Assembly: GCF_003946175.1 (NCBI RefSeq)
Contig: NZ_RHOK01000013.1
Span: 1 to 64,000 of the forward strand
Length of the DNA stretch: 64,000 nt
Origin: Lacticaseibacillus suibinensis
Lineage (GTDB): Bacteria; Bacillota; Bacilli; Lactobacillales; Lactobacillaceae
Reading direction: 5' to 3'
The notes beneath the pieces were generated by a model, which did no database searches, was not told the origin of the DNA, and saw nothing but the letters and a program-made list of their open reading frames with translations. Shown here one piece after another: positions 26,085 to 34,605 of this stretch. The position numbers were made by a program, and so were the translations under genes. Positions within the stretch are counted from its first letter, which is position 1, and every line of letters starts with the position of its first letter.

Positions 26085-27168
26085 TTTACACTTCAAGTGC
26101 ACCACAAATTGAACACAATAAAACCCATGACGGGTACAATGTTTAACGACCAAGAAAAACATAAAGGAGTACTCGTCATGAGCTATCATCATCTTACCCT
26201 AGAAGAGCGCGAATGTATCCTTGTTTTGCACTCTCATCAACTTAGCAACCGTAACATTGCATTACGTTTGAATCGTAACCCCAGTACGATTTCGCGTGAG
26301 TTACATCGTCTTTCAGGCGAATACAGTGCATGTGCGGCCGAGGACGATTATCATGCCTGCAGGTCTCGCTCACATAAGCCAAGTATCTTGTCTCGAAAGC
26401 CTGATCTGCGGGAAATAATTGTAGATTTGATTCTCAACCATCATTGGTCGCCAGAGCAAATCGCAGTTCGTTTAAAGATGGAGAAAGTGGCCGATGTAAG
26501 CTACAACACAATTTACCGAGACATAGAGCGAGATAATTTGGGCTTGCCATTTACCTCTCATGGAGACACGGGAATTCGGCGGCAATTACGCCGCAAAGGC
26601 CACAGACAACACCCTAAGGGTGTTCGCAGACATGCGGCTCCGCAAGTGACCTACATACCCATTAGTGAACGTCCAAATTTCATTAATCGTCGACTACGTA
26701 TCGGCGATTGGGAGCTGGACACTGTGCTGGGTAAGGTGGGTGAGGAAGTACTTGTGACCCTTGTGGAACGTAAAACACGTTTTTCTCTGATTGGTAAGGC
26801 TAAACATAAAGATCCAGAATCTGTGAACAAGGTTGTCGTGAAACTCCTTCGTTCCATTCCAAAGGAATTCGTACACTCCATTACACCGGATCATGGAGTT
26901 GAATTTCTGCACCTATCAGAAGTTGCGGCTGAATTGGCGATTACTGTGTACTGGCCAAAGCCTTATTCTCCGCAACAACGTGGCACAAACGAGAATACAA
27001 ACGGGTTAATCCGCGATTACTTTCCTCGAAATCAATTCATTAAAATTCATACCGACGATGAGGTTCATCAGTGTCAGGTGGATTTGAACCTCAGGCCCAG
27101 AAAGGTTTTGGGATTTCAAAGCCCGTCAGAAGTGCTGTTTGATAAAGTGTTGCACTTGGTTTGACAAT
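26085..27168 (+). mobile_element. IS30-family insertion sequence
   Basis: About 1.08 kb. The two ends share an imperfect inverted repeat around caagtgca-caca (left, 26094-26105; reverse complement at the right, about 27147-27158). It carries one intact transposase gene. Exact boundaries and the short target duplication cannot be fixed by eye. Confidence 0.75.
26178..27164 (+). CDS. IS30-family transposase
   Basis: 328 aa from ATG 26178 (AAAGGAG upstream). N-terminal HTH: LTLEERECILVLHSHQLSNR then NRNPSTISREL. DDE domain: first Asp in GDWELDTVLG near residue 175, second in TPDHGVEF near 237, Glu in QRGTNENTNGLIRDYFP near 272. The second motif normally reads DNG; here it is DHG, but the catalytic Asp stays. 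No frameshift or stop, so the copy may be active. The stop codon lies inside the right inverted repeat. GC is lower than in neighbouring genes, in line with recent transfer. Confidence 0.95.
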   Translation: MSYHHLTLEERECILVLHSHQLSNRNIALRLNRNPSTISRELHRLSGEYSACAAEDDYHACRSRSHKPSILSRKPDLREIIVDLILNHHWSPEQIAVRLKMEKVADVSYNTIYRDIERDNLGLPFTSHGDTGIRRQLRRKGHRQHPKGVRRHAAPQVTYIPISERPNFINRRLRIGDWELDTVLGKVGEEVLVTLVERKTRFSLIGKAKHKDPESVNKVVVKLLRSIPKEFVHSITPDHGVEFLHLSEVAAELAITVYWPKPYSPQQRGTNENTNGLIRDYFPRNQFIKIHTDDEVHQCQVDLNLRPRKVLGFQSPSEVLFDKVLHLV

Positions 27169-27743
27169 TCGCCCCACAGCCCAGATTCTACTTCATGCTC
27201 TGTAGCTTGCTGCCAATACTTCAGGTACTGACGGGCCTGTTTGCCATCGCGGTTCAATAGATACAAACGAAAATGGACTGGGAAATCTTTCGGCTGCCAT
27301 TGTTCCAGATAGGTATACTGATGAGTCATCCCCAAGCGCTGCATCACCGCCCCACTTTTGGGATTGTTAACGTCATGGGTCGCGGTCAAAAAAGGATAGT
27401 CACGCACCGGCAGTGCCGCAATCAGTGCCGCGGCGGCTTCGGTCATATAGCCATGGCCCCAACTTGAACGTTGCAGCCCATAACCAAGATCATGGGCTTC
27501 ACTGGCCTCAGCATGCACATAACCAATCACGTGGTCGGTGATGCGCACACAAATGGCCAGCGCCTCACCGTCGGGCTGATCAAGGTACTGCTCGTGTAAT
27601 AACTTCAGCCGTCCCGCCTCGTTCTGCGGCATGAGCCAAGGCAAAAAGGGGTTCACCTCGGGATCTTGTTGAATGGCCATAAACGCCGGTAAATCCGCTG
27701 CCGTAAAAGGGCGTAGCGTCAGGCGCTGCGTTTGAATAATCAT
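27126..27743 (-). CDS. GNAT acetyltransferase (RimJ/RimL-like) with IS30-derived C-terminus
   Basis: 205 aa. MIIQTQRLTLRPFTAADLPAF start, DLGYGLQRSSWGHGYMTEAA acetyl-CoA loop, then NNPKSGAVMQRLGM: a complete GNAT core. ATG 27743 has GGAGGTGAGG upstream. The last dozen codons (from LSNQVQHF to the stop at 27126) lie in the right end of IS30, which overlaps the convergent transposase end by 39 bp. The native tail has therefore been replaced. The core fold is complete by then, so activity may be kept. Substrate unknown. Confidence 0.85.
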   Translation of the reverse strand: MIIQTQRLTLRPFTAADLPAFMAIQQDPEVNPFLPWLMPQNEAGRLKLLHEQYLDQPDGEALAICVRITDHVIGYVHAEASEAHDLGYGLQRSSWGHGYMTEAAAALIAALPVRDYPFLTATHDVNNPKSGAVMQRLGMTHQYTYLEQWQPKDFPVHFRLYLLNRDGKQARQYLKYWQQATEHEVESGLWGELSNQVQHFIKQHF

Positions 27744-27886
27744 GTCCTCACCTCCTTATCATCAGGTTTATCCTACCCGAATAGGGCGCCGTGACCAAAG
27801 CTTGATTCAAAACCGGCAAGCAAAAATTGAATCCGCCTCACCTATTCGTTAAAATGAAAGCAACTTGTATGCGAAAGGATAGCCTC

Positions 27887-28162
27887 ATGATACGAATTAT
27901 CTTCGTGGTTTATGCCCTTGTGCTCCTCATTCTCACCATTTACACCAATCAACACCGCCGGGACTTTATGGGCCTCACCATCTCAGAAAAGCACCAACAG
28001 GAATTGGCCCGCTTCAGTGTGGTCTTTGCCATCAGCACCCTGCTGGCCGTGGCCGCGGCAGTGTGGCCGCAGATGTGGCTACAACTGGCGGCGCTGCTGG
28101 TGGGGGCGCTGGCGGCGGGGCTGCTCGGTCTGCGCGTGGCCAAATACGCGGGCGAAGCCTGA
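27887..28162 (+). CDS. Small membrane protein (91 aa), unknown
   Basis: Start at ATG 27887, with GAAAGGAT 8 nt upstream; the open frame extends back to 27827 without a ribosome site. Three hydrophobic segments: residues 1-19 (IIFVVYALVLLILTIY), about 42-60, and about 62-85 (LQLAALLVGALAAGLLGL). A short charged loop TNQHRRDF lies between the first two. No family recognised. It is 50 bp upstream of uspA on the same strand. Confidence 0.75.
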   Translation: MIRIIFVVYALVLLILTIYTNQHRRDFMGLTISEKHQQELARFSVVFAISTLLAVAAAVWPQMWLQLAALLVGALAAGLLGLRVAKYAGEA

Positions 28163-28217
28163 AAACATGTACTTTCATGGCTGATTCGGCTACAATTAAG
28201 TCAGAGAGGTGATGGCG

Positions 28218-28715
28218 ATGTTACAACAATACAAGCACATTCTAGTGGCAATTGATGGCTCATACGAATCTGAGCTTGCATTCCAGAAAGCAGTCGCAGT
28301 GGCCAAGCGTAATGACGGTGAATTATTCCTGATTCACATTGTCGACACGCGGGCCTTCAACAACGTCTCAAGTTTTGATTCGGCAATGGTGCAACAAGTC
28401 GCAGATACCGCCAAGGAAACGATGAATGGTTACATCGAACAGGCCCACAAGGCCGGTTTGGAAAAAGTCAGCTACTCCATCGAATATGGCGCCCCGAAGA
28501 CGATTATCGCCCGCGATGTCCCGAAGCAAAAAGATATTGATTTGATTATGATTGGCGCCACCGGGCTCAACGCGGTGGAGCGCTTGTTGATTGGGAGCGT
28601 CACCGAATACGTGACGCGCAATGCCCGCTGCGACGTGCTCGTGGTGCGTACCGACCTGAACAACAAGCCGGCTTTGGCTTCCACCAAGAAGCCGAAAGAG
28701 AAACCAGCTGAATAA
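28218..28715 (+). CDS. Universal stress protein UspA family
   Basis: 165 aa. N-terminal YKHILVAIDGS, then FLIHIVDTR, and the ATP-binding motif GATGLNAVERLLIGS (G-x2-G-x9-G-S, near residues 112-126) followed by NARCDVLVVR. This is the ATP-binding UspA subgroup, a cytoplasmic stress protein. Start: AGAGAGG at 28203-28209 fits ATG 28218 best; upstream GTG 28209 and ATG 28212 are too close. The Lys/Pro-rich tail is extra to the domain. A -10 TACAAT lies at 28191-28196. Terminator follows. Confidence 0.92.
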   Translation: MLQQYKHILVAIDGSYESELAFQKAVAVAKRNDGELFLIHIVDTRAFNNVSSFDSAMVQQVADTAKETMNGYIEQAHKAGLEKVSYSIEYGAPKTIIARDVPKQKDIDLIMIGATGLNAVERLLIGSVTEYVTRNARCDVLVVRTDLNNKPALASTKKPKEKPAE

Positions 28716-28723
28716 AGTTGATC

Positions 28724-28749
28724 AACGCCCAAGTGATTGGGCGTTTTTT
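28724..28749 (+). terminator. Terminator after uspA
   Basis: aacgcccaa / ttgggcgtt stem with loop gtga and a T6 tract. Confidence 0.85.
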
Positions 28750-28766
28750 GATGGGATGAAACCAAA

Positions 28767-28806
28767 AAGCAAGCGGTCGCGCGTACTTAGCGCGAACCGC
28801 TTGCTT
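28767..28806 (-). terminator. Terminator after the 28805 gene
   Basis: Long stem aagcaagcggt(t)cgcgc on the minus strand with a T5 tract (28764-28768 read as A on +). It overlaps the stop codon of the gene by two bases. Confidence 0.75.
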
Positions 28807-29629
28807 AGTTTGAAGCCGTGAAGGTATAGTCGTTGGCCAACGACTTAAAATCCTCGCCGCAAGTCGCCTGAAACGCGGCAAAGCTGCTGTTTTTCGTCAG
28901 CTTGTTCATGCCATCGGTGATATCGGGTAAGCTTTTCAGCACCACCCCGGTCCCGTCGGCGAATAAGAAATACCGCGATAGCCGGGCATAGCCGCGCTCG
29001 GCTTTGGGGTCTGGGATATCGAAGACGTAGCCGATCTGGGCGGTGCCGACATTGCCAGTTTTGAAGACTTTGACCAACGTCGGGGCGCTAGCTTCACTGT
29101 AGGCATCGAAATCGTCGATCAGATTGCCATACAGCTGCAAACTCGCTTGCACATAGGTATCGCCAGTTTTGCCATCAAAGTCAGCCACTCGTAACTCGAT
29201 GCCATTGTCCTCGTTGGTCGGTGTCACCACATGATCACGCGCCGACTCCTCAACGGTAAAGCTACTCGGCACCGTCAGTTGAAATCCAGTAGAAAAACTA
29301 ACGGTGTGCCCGGTCACCTTCGCCACCAGATTGCGTGATGAATCAATGGCCACCGTCCGTTTTAATCCCGCCGCTTTCAAGGCGTAGTTGTCGATGTACT
29401 TGGTGGCCTCATTCGTGGTTGAGGAAGACATCATCTTGCGCTGCTCGCTCATGCGGCTTTGCATCATCATTTGCGGCCAGTAGCGAAAGGCCAGCGGCGT
29501 TAATGCCACCAGCACTACAATCAGGACTTGGGCGCGATTCAGCTGGCGTTTACGCTTCGGGCGTTGCTTAACAAATAACCGGTCGTATTCGGCGTACCAC
29601 ACCGGTTTGTGCGCTTTGCGTTTAGCCAT
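28805..29629 (-). CDS. Membrane-anchored hypothetical protein
   Basis: 274 aa. A basic N-terminus (MAKRKAHKPVW ... KRKRQLNRAQ) precedes one hydrophobic segment at about residues 35-52 (VLIVVLVALTPLAFRYW), so it is probably a type II membrane protein with the rest outside. The extracellular part is mixed alpha/beta with no motif I recognise; a C-terminal region mentions no catalytic signature. ATG 29629 overlaps the end of the reading frame of the DUF805/XpaC-like gene (ATGGCTAA), so the two were designed to be translationally coupled. Weak alternative: a toxic-anion/stress accessory factor, by association only. Confidence 0.75.
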   Translation of the reverse strand: MAKRKAHKPVWYAEYDRLFVKQRPKRKRQLNRAQVLIVVLVALTPLAFRYWPQMMMQSRMSEQRKMMSSSTTNEATKYIDNYALKAAGLKRTVAIDSSRNLVAKVTGHTVSFSTGFQLTVPSSFTVEESARDHVVTPTNEDNGIELRVADFDGKTGDTYVQASLQLYGNLIDDFDAYSEASAPTLVKVFKTGNVGTAQIGYVFDIPDPKAERGYARLSRYFLFADGTGVVLKSLPDITDGMNKLTKNSSFAAFQATCGEDFKSLANDYTFTASN

Positions 29630-29762
29630 GGGCAGTCACCTCCGCCGCGTCAGTCGACACCACTCGGGCATAATCCGCCGCGATGGCTGCGGCCTGGTGC
29701 TGAATGCCACTGGCCATTTCGGTAATGGCTGCATTCACGCTGGCGGTGCCAACTTCGGCTTG

Positions 29763-30497
29763 CTACGCCGTGAGATATTGGTCGCATGATTCAATCAAAG
29801 CCGGGAGCATTTTGTACAGGAAATCCGCATGTTCGGTCAGCGCATGCGGATGCGCCATCAATTCGCGAAACAGCTCTTGCGCCGCATGCAGGCCGCCAGT
29901 AGCCTGCATGATTTTGGCTAGCGCCTCGGAGCTGCGGCTTTGGGTGCCGAGCTTCAAGATTTGCATTTTCAGCGTGCTCATCGTGTCGCGGAATAGCTGG
30001 AGCTCATCGGCGCTGAGATGATGCTGGGCCCGGTAGGCGGCAATGGCCTGCGATTGGGTCACCACCGCAGTGGCTTGCTGAGTCGGCATTAGTGTCATCA
30101 CCAGCTTGGCCACCTGGGAAATCACCCAGGTGAGCAGCCACGCCCACACCAAGCCACTATTGACGGTGCCCGAGGCATTGGCATACATCAGCCACCAGGT
30201 CCCATAGGTGAACAGCGTCTGGGCAATGGCGAGCCCGGGGATAAACCCGGCATCGCGATAACGACGCGCCGTGATGGCGGCTGTGGGAATGAGTAAAAAG
30301 GCCCGCACAGTCAGCTGCGGCAGGATGCGATTGCCAATAATCAAGAAAGTCAAAATCTCAAACAGCCATAAGAATGGCAGCAGCCACCAGTATTCACTAC
30401 GGGTGCTCCGGCCGTCAAAGTTCAGGGCATTCGTCAGATAAGCGCGCAAGGCGTAGAATTTGCTCACACCGTAATCGGGATTGTGGGGATCGATCAT
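29763..30497 (-). CDS. DUF805 / XpaC-like fusion membrane protein, cut by in-frame TAG
   Basis: The frame encodes 244 aa: an N-terminal DUF805-like membrane domain (NALNFDGRSTRSEYWW, four hydrophobic segments, ITARRYRDAGF) and a soluble C-terminal part similar to XpaC (LSADELQLFRDTMSTLKMQIL ... HADFLYKMLPALIESCDQYL). A TAG at 29765-29763 ends it. The same frame then stays open for 46 more codons of XpaC-like sequence (QAEVGTASVNAAITEM ... AADYARVVSTDAAEV) to TAA at 29624-29622, which overlaps the next gene's ATG by 8 bp. I read this as a recent nonsense mutation of a 291-codon gene. ATG 30497 follows GGAGGAAA. Confidence 0.8.
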   Translation of the reverse strand: MIDPHNPDYGVSKFYALRAYLTNALNFDGRSTRSEYWWLLPFLWLFEILTFLIIGNRILPQLTVRAFLLIPTAAITARRYRDAGFIPGLAIAQTLFTYGTWWLMYANASGTVNSGLVWAWLLTWVISQVAKLVMTLMPTQQATAVVTQSQAIAAYRAQHHLSADELQLFRDTMSTLKMQILKLGTQSRSSEALAKIMQATGGLHAAQELFRELMAHPHALTEHADFLYKMLPALIESCDQYLTA

Positions 30498-30608
30498 ATG
30501 TATTTCCTCCAGTCGTAAATCAATTATCGCAGATATAAGTTGTGGTTTTTGGTCAGTTTTAGATAAGGCGACTTATAATTTCCCGCTTAGCTTCGCATGA
30601 GGCAACGC

Positions 30609-30640
30609 AAAAAGCCCTTCGCGCTTAGGTGAAGGGCTTT
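30609..30640 (-). terminator. Terminator after the XRE-TPR regulator
   Basis: aaagcccttc / gaagggcttt stem; on the minus strand it is followed by TTTTTGCG. Confidence 0.8.
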
Positions 30641-30651
30641 GGACTGGCAAA

Positions 30652-31518
30652 TTAGGCGGAAGCGGCCTCGGCCTGCAGCTGGGTCACCAGCTCGCCGCTG
30701 GCGGTGACTTGCGCCAAGGCCAAGGCGACTTGGTAAGCCCTGCTCGCTTGGGCATCCCCGAGCTGCTTATAGGTGCGGGCTTGCAGCGTGTACAGCTCGG
30801 CCAGCAAGAACAGGCTGTCGTTTTTGACCGCTAAATCAATGCCGAGTTGCAGGTACTTCAGCACCTCATCATAGGCTTTCAGTTCAAAATATATGCGCGC
30901 ACTATGCCAATAAATGGTCAATTCGACCTCCAGATACCGGCCCTCATTCAGCGGCATCTGTTTGAGCAGTTGATCGGCCTGCTGCAGGTATACGCTGGCG
31001 CGGTCGGTGGTCCCTTTTTCGGCATAGGCAATGCCTAACCCCAGCGTGGCCATAATCGCCGCCAGGTCTTGATGGGTCTGGCCTTGTTGATTCAGCACCC
31101 GTCCAAAATAATAAATCGCCTCATCCTGAGCATGATTCACAAACAACTCCACCATGCCGCGATAATAGTAGTACCGTTTCTGATCACCCTCGCTAGTCAA
31201 TTTCGCCACGTTGACTTTAGCTAAGCCCGGCGCGGCGGCGACGTAATCGCCATGCCGCACTTGCTTGCCCACCTGTGCCAACGCTTTTTGCGTGCGATCT
31301 TGATTCTCCACCACAATATCATCGAGGCCGATGCCCAGGCGATTAGTCAGGCGAATCAGGATATTCATACTTGGGACTTTGTTACGTTTTTCAATCAAAC
31401 TGATTGTGGCTTGCGTGCAAATATCTTTGGCCAGTTCCGCCTGCGATAGTCCTTTGAGCTTGCGGAAATACCGGACGCGATCCCCCATGATGCGTAAGGC
31501 CGGCTGCGTTTTACTCAT
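30652..31518 (-). CDS. XRE-family regulator with TPR domain (Rgg/PlcR-like)
   Basis: 288 aa from ATG 31518 (GGGAGTGAAG upstream; the longer frame from 31557 is leader). HTH_3 domain at residues 8-65 (GDRVRYFRKLKGLSQAELAKD ... ISLIEKRNKVPS), then helical TPR-like repeats to the end (for example YYYRGMVELF, AIYYFGRVLNQ, LGIAYAEKGTTDRASVYL). This architecture is that of peptide-responsive RRNPP-type regulators, but no cognate pheromone gene is visible nearby, so other ligands are possible. Candidate -10 TATAAT at 31585-31580. A palindrome at 31750-31767 may be an operator. Target genes unknown. Confidence 0.88.
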   Translation of the reverse strand: MSKTQPALRIMGDRVRYFRKLKGLSQAELAKDICTQATISLIEKRNKVPSMNILIRLTNRLGIGLDDIVVENQDRTQKALAQVGKQVRHGDYVAAAPGLAKVNVAKLTSEGDQKRYYYYRGMVELFVNHAQDEAIYYFGRVLNQQGQTHQDLAAIMATLGLGIAYAEKGTTDRASVYLQQADQLLKQMPLNEGRYLEVELTIYWHSARIYFELKAYDEVLKYLQLGIDLAVKNDSLFLLAELYTLQARTYKQLGDAQASRAYQVALALAQVTASGELVTQLQAEAASA

Positions 31519-31788
31519 TTCTTCACTCCCTTTAGAAACCAACGAAAAGCCGAACACCTTTCAGGTTTTCAATACGCAAATTATACCCGCAAATATTCAT
31601 TTTGACTACTTTTTCTTATTCATTTTAGTGCTAACATACTAATATAACGGTTAGGATTATTAGAAATGGGTATGATTTAAATTGTATTTATTTTAGAATA
31701 TAAAAATATCCGCCATATAATAGGCTGTGGCGACTTACGTAAATGATTATTGACAGCTTTTAGTCAATTCTTTTAATCAAGCTTGTTA
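31519..31788. promoter_or_regulatory. AT-rich promoter region of the XRE-TPR gene with palindrome
   Basis: Minus-strand -10 TATAAT (31585-31580) with a weak -35 TAGTCA 17 bp upstream. Further upstream, ttgacagcttttagtcaa (31750-31767) is an inverted repeat (TTGAC ... GTCAA), a plausible regulator site. Otherwise AT-rich with only very short ORFs. Confidence 0.5.
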
Positions 31789-32760
31789 TTAATAGAGATC
31801 GATAATCTTTTGCAGATAATCGACCACGACCTTGGGCAGATCTCCGCGCATCAGCAAGGCTTCCAGCAATCGACTGCGGTTGTACCAGGCGTTCCAAAAC
31901 TTGATGTTCTCTTGCGGGCGCACGTCATGCAGGCGCGTCTGCCAGGCCGTCAGGCACATCACCAAGGAATCGGCATAGAACTGATGCTTCACTGCCAGAT
32001 TAACCAAATAAGCGGCGATGCGTTGATCCTCACCGTACACCAGCGGCACGGTCATGCGCTGCCAGCCAGCCAAAATTGACGCCATCAGGAAAATCTTTTC
32101 CCCACGCGCCAGGCCGGTCACCTGCGTCAGCTCATCAGCTAAATTGCCGATATGCGTGTAGGCATGGGCCCAGCCGCCGCCATCCACATAGCCGCGGCCG
32201 TCGCGCTCCAGCAGCACGTAGACACACAATCGCTGCAAAAGGCCGCTATATTGTTTGCTGGACAAGGCGTGGTAGCGATTTTGGTCGGCGTACACAAGCC
32301 CTGATAGCAACATCACGGCGAAACTGCGCTGAAAAACGGCATCGTTTTGCGGCTCCATGATATGGGCGAAAAGGATATCGGGTTGTTGCAGCGTGTTAAA
32401 CAGCCAGCTCACCTGAGCGGTAGTGAAGGCATCCATCTGAAACAAATCAGACAGCAGGAAAAAGGCGCCTTTGTCGCGCACTGCGGGACTGCGACTGGCG
32501 AGATGTGCAACCAGAAACGTCAGCTCATCATCGCTCACACTAGGCGTGGCGGTTTTCTTCACCCGCTGGCGAATCGTATGCATTTTGGCCAGCGCCGCTA
32601 AATCATCGTCGGGCAAAGCCACTGGCGTTGCTGGCTCCACCGCCACCGAAGCCATCAAGTGATCCAGCGCAGCTGGCAGCTGCTGAAACAGCTGGCCAGC
32701 CAGTAATTGTTCGCGTAAAGCGCGGACGGCTTGCGCCACGCTTTGAAGTTGAGTCGCCAA
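31789..32760 (-). CDS. DUF2785 family protein
   Basis: 323 aa, predicted all-helical, HEAT-like. The block GRGYVDGGGWAHAYTHIGNLADEL near residue 200 marks DUF2785 (recognised as GRGYVDGGGWAHA). Also FFLLSDLFQ and VYGEDQRIAAYL. Function unknown; cytoplasmic. The start is TTG 32760 with AAGGAG 7 nt upstream, and it lies 15 bp downstream of the YueI gene, so it is probably co-transcribed with it. No terminator with a T tract was seen immediately downstream. Confidence 0.85.
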   Translation of the reverse strand: MATQLQSVAQAVRALREQLLAGQLFQQLPAALDHLMASVAVEPATPVALPDDDLAALAKMHTIRQRVKKTATPSVSDDELTFLVAHLASRSPAVRDKGAFFLLSDLFQMDAFTTAQVSWLFNTLQQPDILFAHIMEPQNDAVFQRSFAVMLLSGLVYADQNRYHALSSKQYSGLLQRLCVYVLLERDGRGYVDGGGWAHAYTHIGNLADELTQVTGLARGEKIFLMASILAGWQRMTVPLVYGEDQRIAAYLVNLAVKHQFYADSLVMCLTAWQTRLHDVRPQENIKFWNAWYNRSRLLEALLMRGDLPKVVVDYLQKIIDLY

Positions 32761-32775
32761 GAATAATCTCCTTTT

Positions 32776-33156
32776 CTAAAGCAAAATCGGCCGCGCAATT
32801 TTTTGCTTAGGATCCGCCAAGACCCAGCCGAAATCATCGGCGCGCGGCGTTTTTTTCACGCGCAGGCCAGGCTGGGCCATAATGGTAAACGGGATCTCAT
32901 GTGCCAGCGCCTGCTTCATGTACTGATCGATCAAGGGCTGCGGCATCAGGCCGTTCAGATAAACGCGATACTGGGGATAGCGCGTCAGCACCTGCTCCAG
33001 TAGCTGGGACATCGCTTCGGTGTGCAGCTGGCGAATGGTCACTGCCATGGCCACCCGGTCGCGAAAATTACCCAGAAAAGCGCGTTTTTCGTCAGGTTTC
33101 AAGCTGGGAATGCCCAGCGCTCGGGCTTTGATAAAAGCATTCAAATCTTCCGTCAT
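32776..33156 (-). CDS. YueI family protein (DUF1694), copy 2
   Basis: 126 aa. Shares the DUF1694 pattern with the 23913 gene: LKPDEKRAFLGNFRDRVAMAV against PDERRQYLGSLRERVFLRI, and VYLNGLMPQPLIDQYMKQA against LLINGKMGPELTAPYM. The C-terminus lacks the Pro/Lys tail. ATG 33156 follows GAAAGGGG. It begins 12 bp after sufB ends, on the same strand, so it may be read from the suf promoter. Function unknown. Confidence 0.83.
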   Translation of the reverse strand: MTEDLNAFIKARALGIPSLKPDEKRAFLGNFRDRVAMAVTIRQLHTEAMSQLLEQVLTRYPQYRVYLNGLMPQPLIDQYMKQALAHEIPFTIMAQPGLRVKKTPRADDFGWVLADPKQKIARPILL

Positions 33157-33168
33157 CGTTGCCCCTTT

Positions 33169-34605
33169 CTAGCCGACCGACCCGTCCATTTCCATCCCAA
33201 TGAGGCGATTGAGTTCGACGGCATATTCCATTGGCAATTCCTTGGTGAAGGGTTCAACAAACCCCATGATGATCATTTCCGTGGCTTTAGCTTCGGGTAT
33301 GCCACGGCTTTCCAGATAATAAAGCTGCTCTTCCGAAACCTTGGACACTTTGGCTTCATGCTCCATCGACACAGTGGAATTCTTGATTTCGGTGAAAGGA
33401 ATGGTGTCTGAAGACGACTGCTCATCCATTAAGATGGTATCACATTCCACATGACAAAAGGCGTTATCCGCTTTTGGCGTGAAGCGCACCGTGCCGCGAT
33501 AGTCCACGGCTCCGCCATCTTTGGCAATCGACTTGGAGACAATGTTGGAGGACGTATTCGGTGCGTTATGAATCATCCGGGCCCCGTTGTCTTGATCGAC
33601 CCCGGACCCCGCCACCGCCACGCTAAGCATGGTGCCCCGGGCCCCTTCGCCATCGAGGTAAACGGAAGGATACTTCATCGTCGTTTTCGAGCCTAAATTA
33701 CCGTCAACCCATTCCATGGTGGCGTTTTTCAGTGCCTGAGCCCGTTTGGTTTCAAGCGAATAAACATTCTTGGACCAGTTTTGAATGGTCGTATAGCGGC
33801 AGTAGGCATCATCTTGAACGAACACTTCCACCACCGCCGCATGCAGCGAGTCACTGGAGTAATTCGGGGCCGTGCAGCCTTCTACATAGTTGATGTGGCC
33901 ACCCGGCGCCACAATGATTAAGGTGCGTTCGAACTGACCGGTATTTTCCGCGTTGATGCGGAAGTAAGCCTGAATCGGCACATCCGTCTGGACGCCGGCC
34001 GGCACATAGATGAAGCTGCCGCCAGACCAAACGGCTGAGTTCAAGGCCGCAAACTTGTTATCGCTGGGATGGACCAGCGTGCCGAAGTACTGGCGCACTA
34101 AATCAGGATATTCCTTCAAGGCACTGTCCATGTCCATAAAAATAATGCCGAGTTTGTCGAACTCTTTTTTCATATTATGGTACACCACTTCGGATTCATA
34201 CTGCGCGGAGGCGCCCGCGAGATACTTACGCTCCGCTTGCGGCACGCCCAAGCGGTCGAAGGTTTTCTTGATGGTGTCAGGGACATCATCCCAATCCCGG
34301 TAAGTTTTGTCGGTGGCTTTCTGGAAATAAAGCATTTCTTCCAGGTTCAGGTCAGACAAATCGGGACCAAAATCAGGCATCGGCAGCTTCTGGTAAGTCC
34401 GGTAAGCCGCCAGGCGATAGTCGAGCATCCACTGGGGCTCATGTTTTTCTGCCGAAATTGCCCGCACGGTGGCTTCCGTCACCCCCCGCCCAGTGGAGAA
34501 CACTGGGTTGACCGGGTCCTTGAAATCACCGGGATTTTCCGTCGGCAAAAAGTCGACGGTTTCCGCCACCGTTTCGTTGTTCTTCGTATTTTTGGTTTCA
34601 GTCAT
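33169..34605 (-). CDS. sufB: Fe-S cluster assembly protein SufB
   Basis: 478 aa, starting at ATG 34605 (GCGGAGGA upstream); the frame runs further upstream in a shadow of sufU. Beta-helix scaffold of the SufBCD complex: [69 protein letters not shown] and the ending [14 protein letters not shown]. Together with SufC and SufD it assembles and transfers Fe-S clusters in the cytoplasm. Last gene of sufCDSUB, overlapping sufU by 8 bp (ATGACTGA). Confidence 0.97.
   Translation of the reverse strand: MTETKNTKNNETVAETVDFLPTENPGDFKDPVNPVFSTGRGVTEATVRAISAEKHEPQWMLDYRLAAYRTYQKLPMPDFGPDLSDLNLEEMLYFQKATDKTYRDWDDVPDTIKKTFDRLGVPQAERKYLAGASAQYESEVVYHNMKKEFDKLGIIFMDMDSALKEYPDLVRQYFGTLVHPSDNKFAALNSAVWSGGSFIYVPAGVQTDVPIQAYFRINAENTGQFERTLIIVAPGGHINYVEGCTAPNYSSDSLHAAVVEVFVQDDAYCRYTTIQNWSKNVYSLETKRAQALKNATMEWVDGNLGSKTTMKYPSVYLDGEGARGTMLSVAVAGSGVDQDNGARMIHNAPNTSSNIVSKSIAKDGGAVDYRGTVRFTPKADNAFCHVECDTILMDEQSSSDTIPFTEIKNSTVSMEHEAKVSKVSEEQLYYLESRGIPEAKATEMIIMGFVEPFTKELPMEYAVELNRLIGMEMDGSVG

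Larger units (their letters stand above)
25741..26177. other. Degraded intergenic region between rarA and the IS30 transposase
   Basis: This 437-bp gene-free stretch contains an IS200-like relic (25847-25957), a hairpin with T tract (26047-26073), and the left end and leader of the IS30 element (from about 26085). The rest shows no recognisable content. Confidence 0.65.

Noticed and set aside
31640-31788. Short peptide ORFs (for example MADIFIF, MNKKK) as pheromone for the XRE-TPR regulator
   Set aside because: Too short, no ribosome sites or export-type sequence. The region looks like a promoter.
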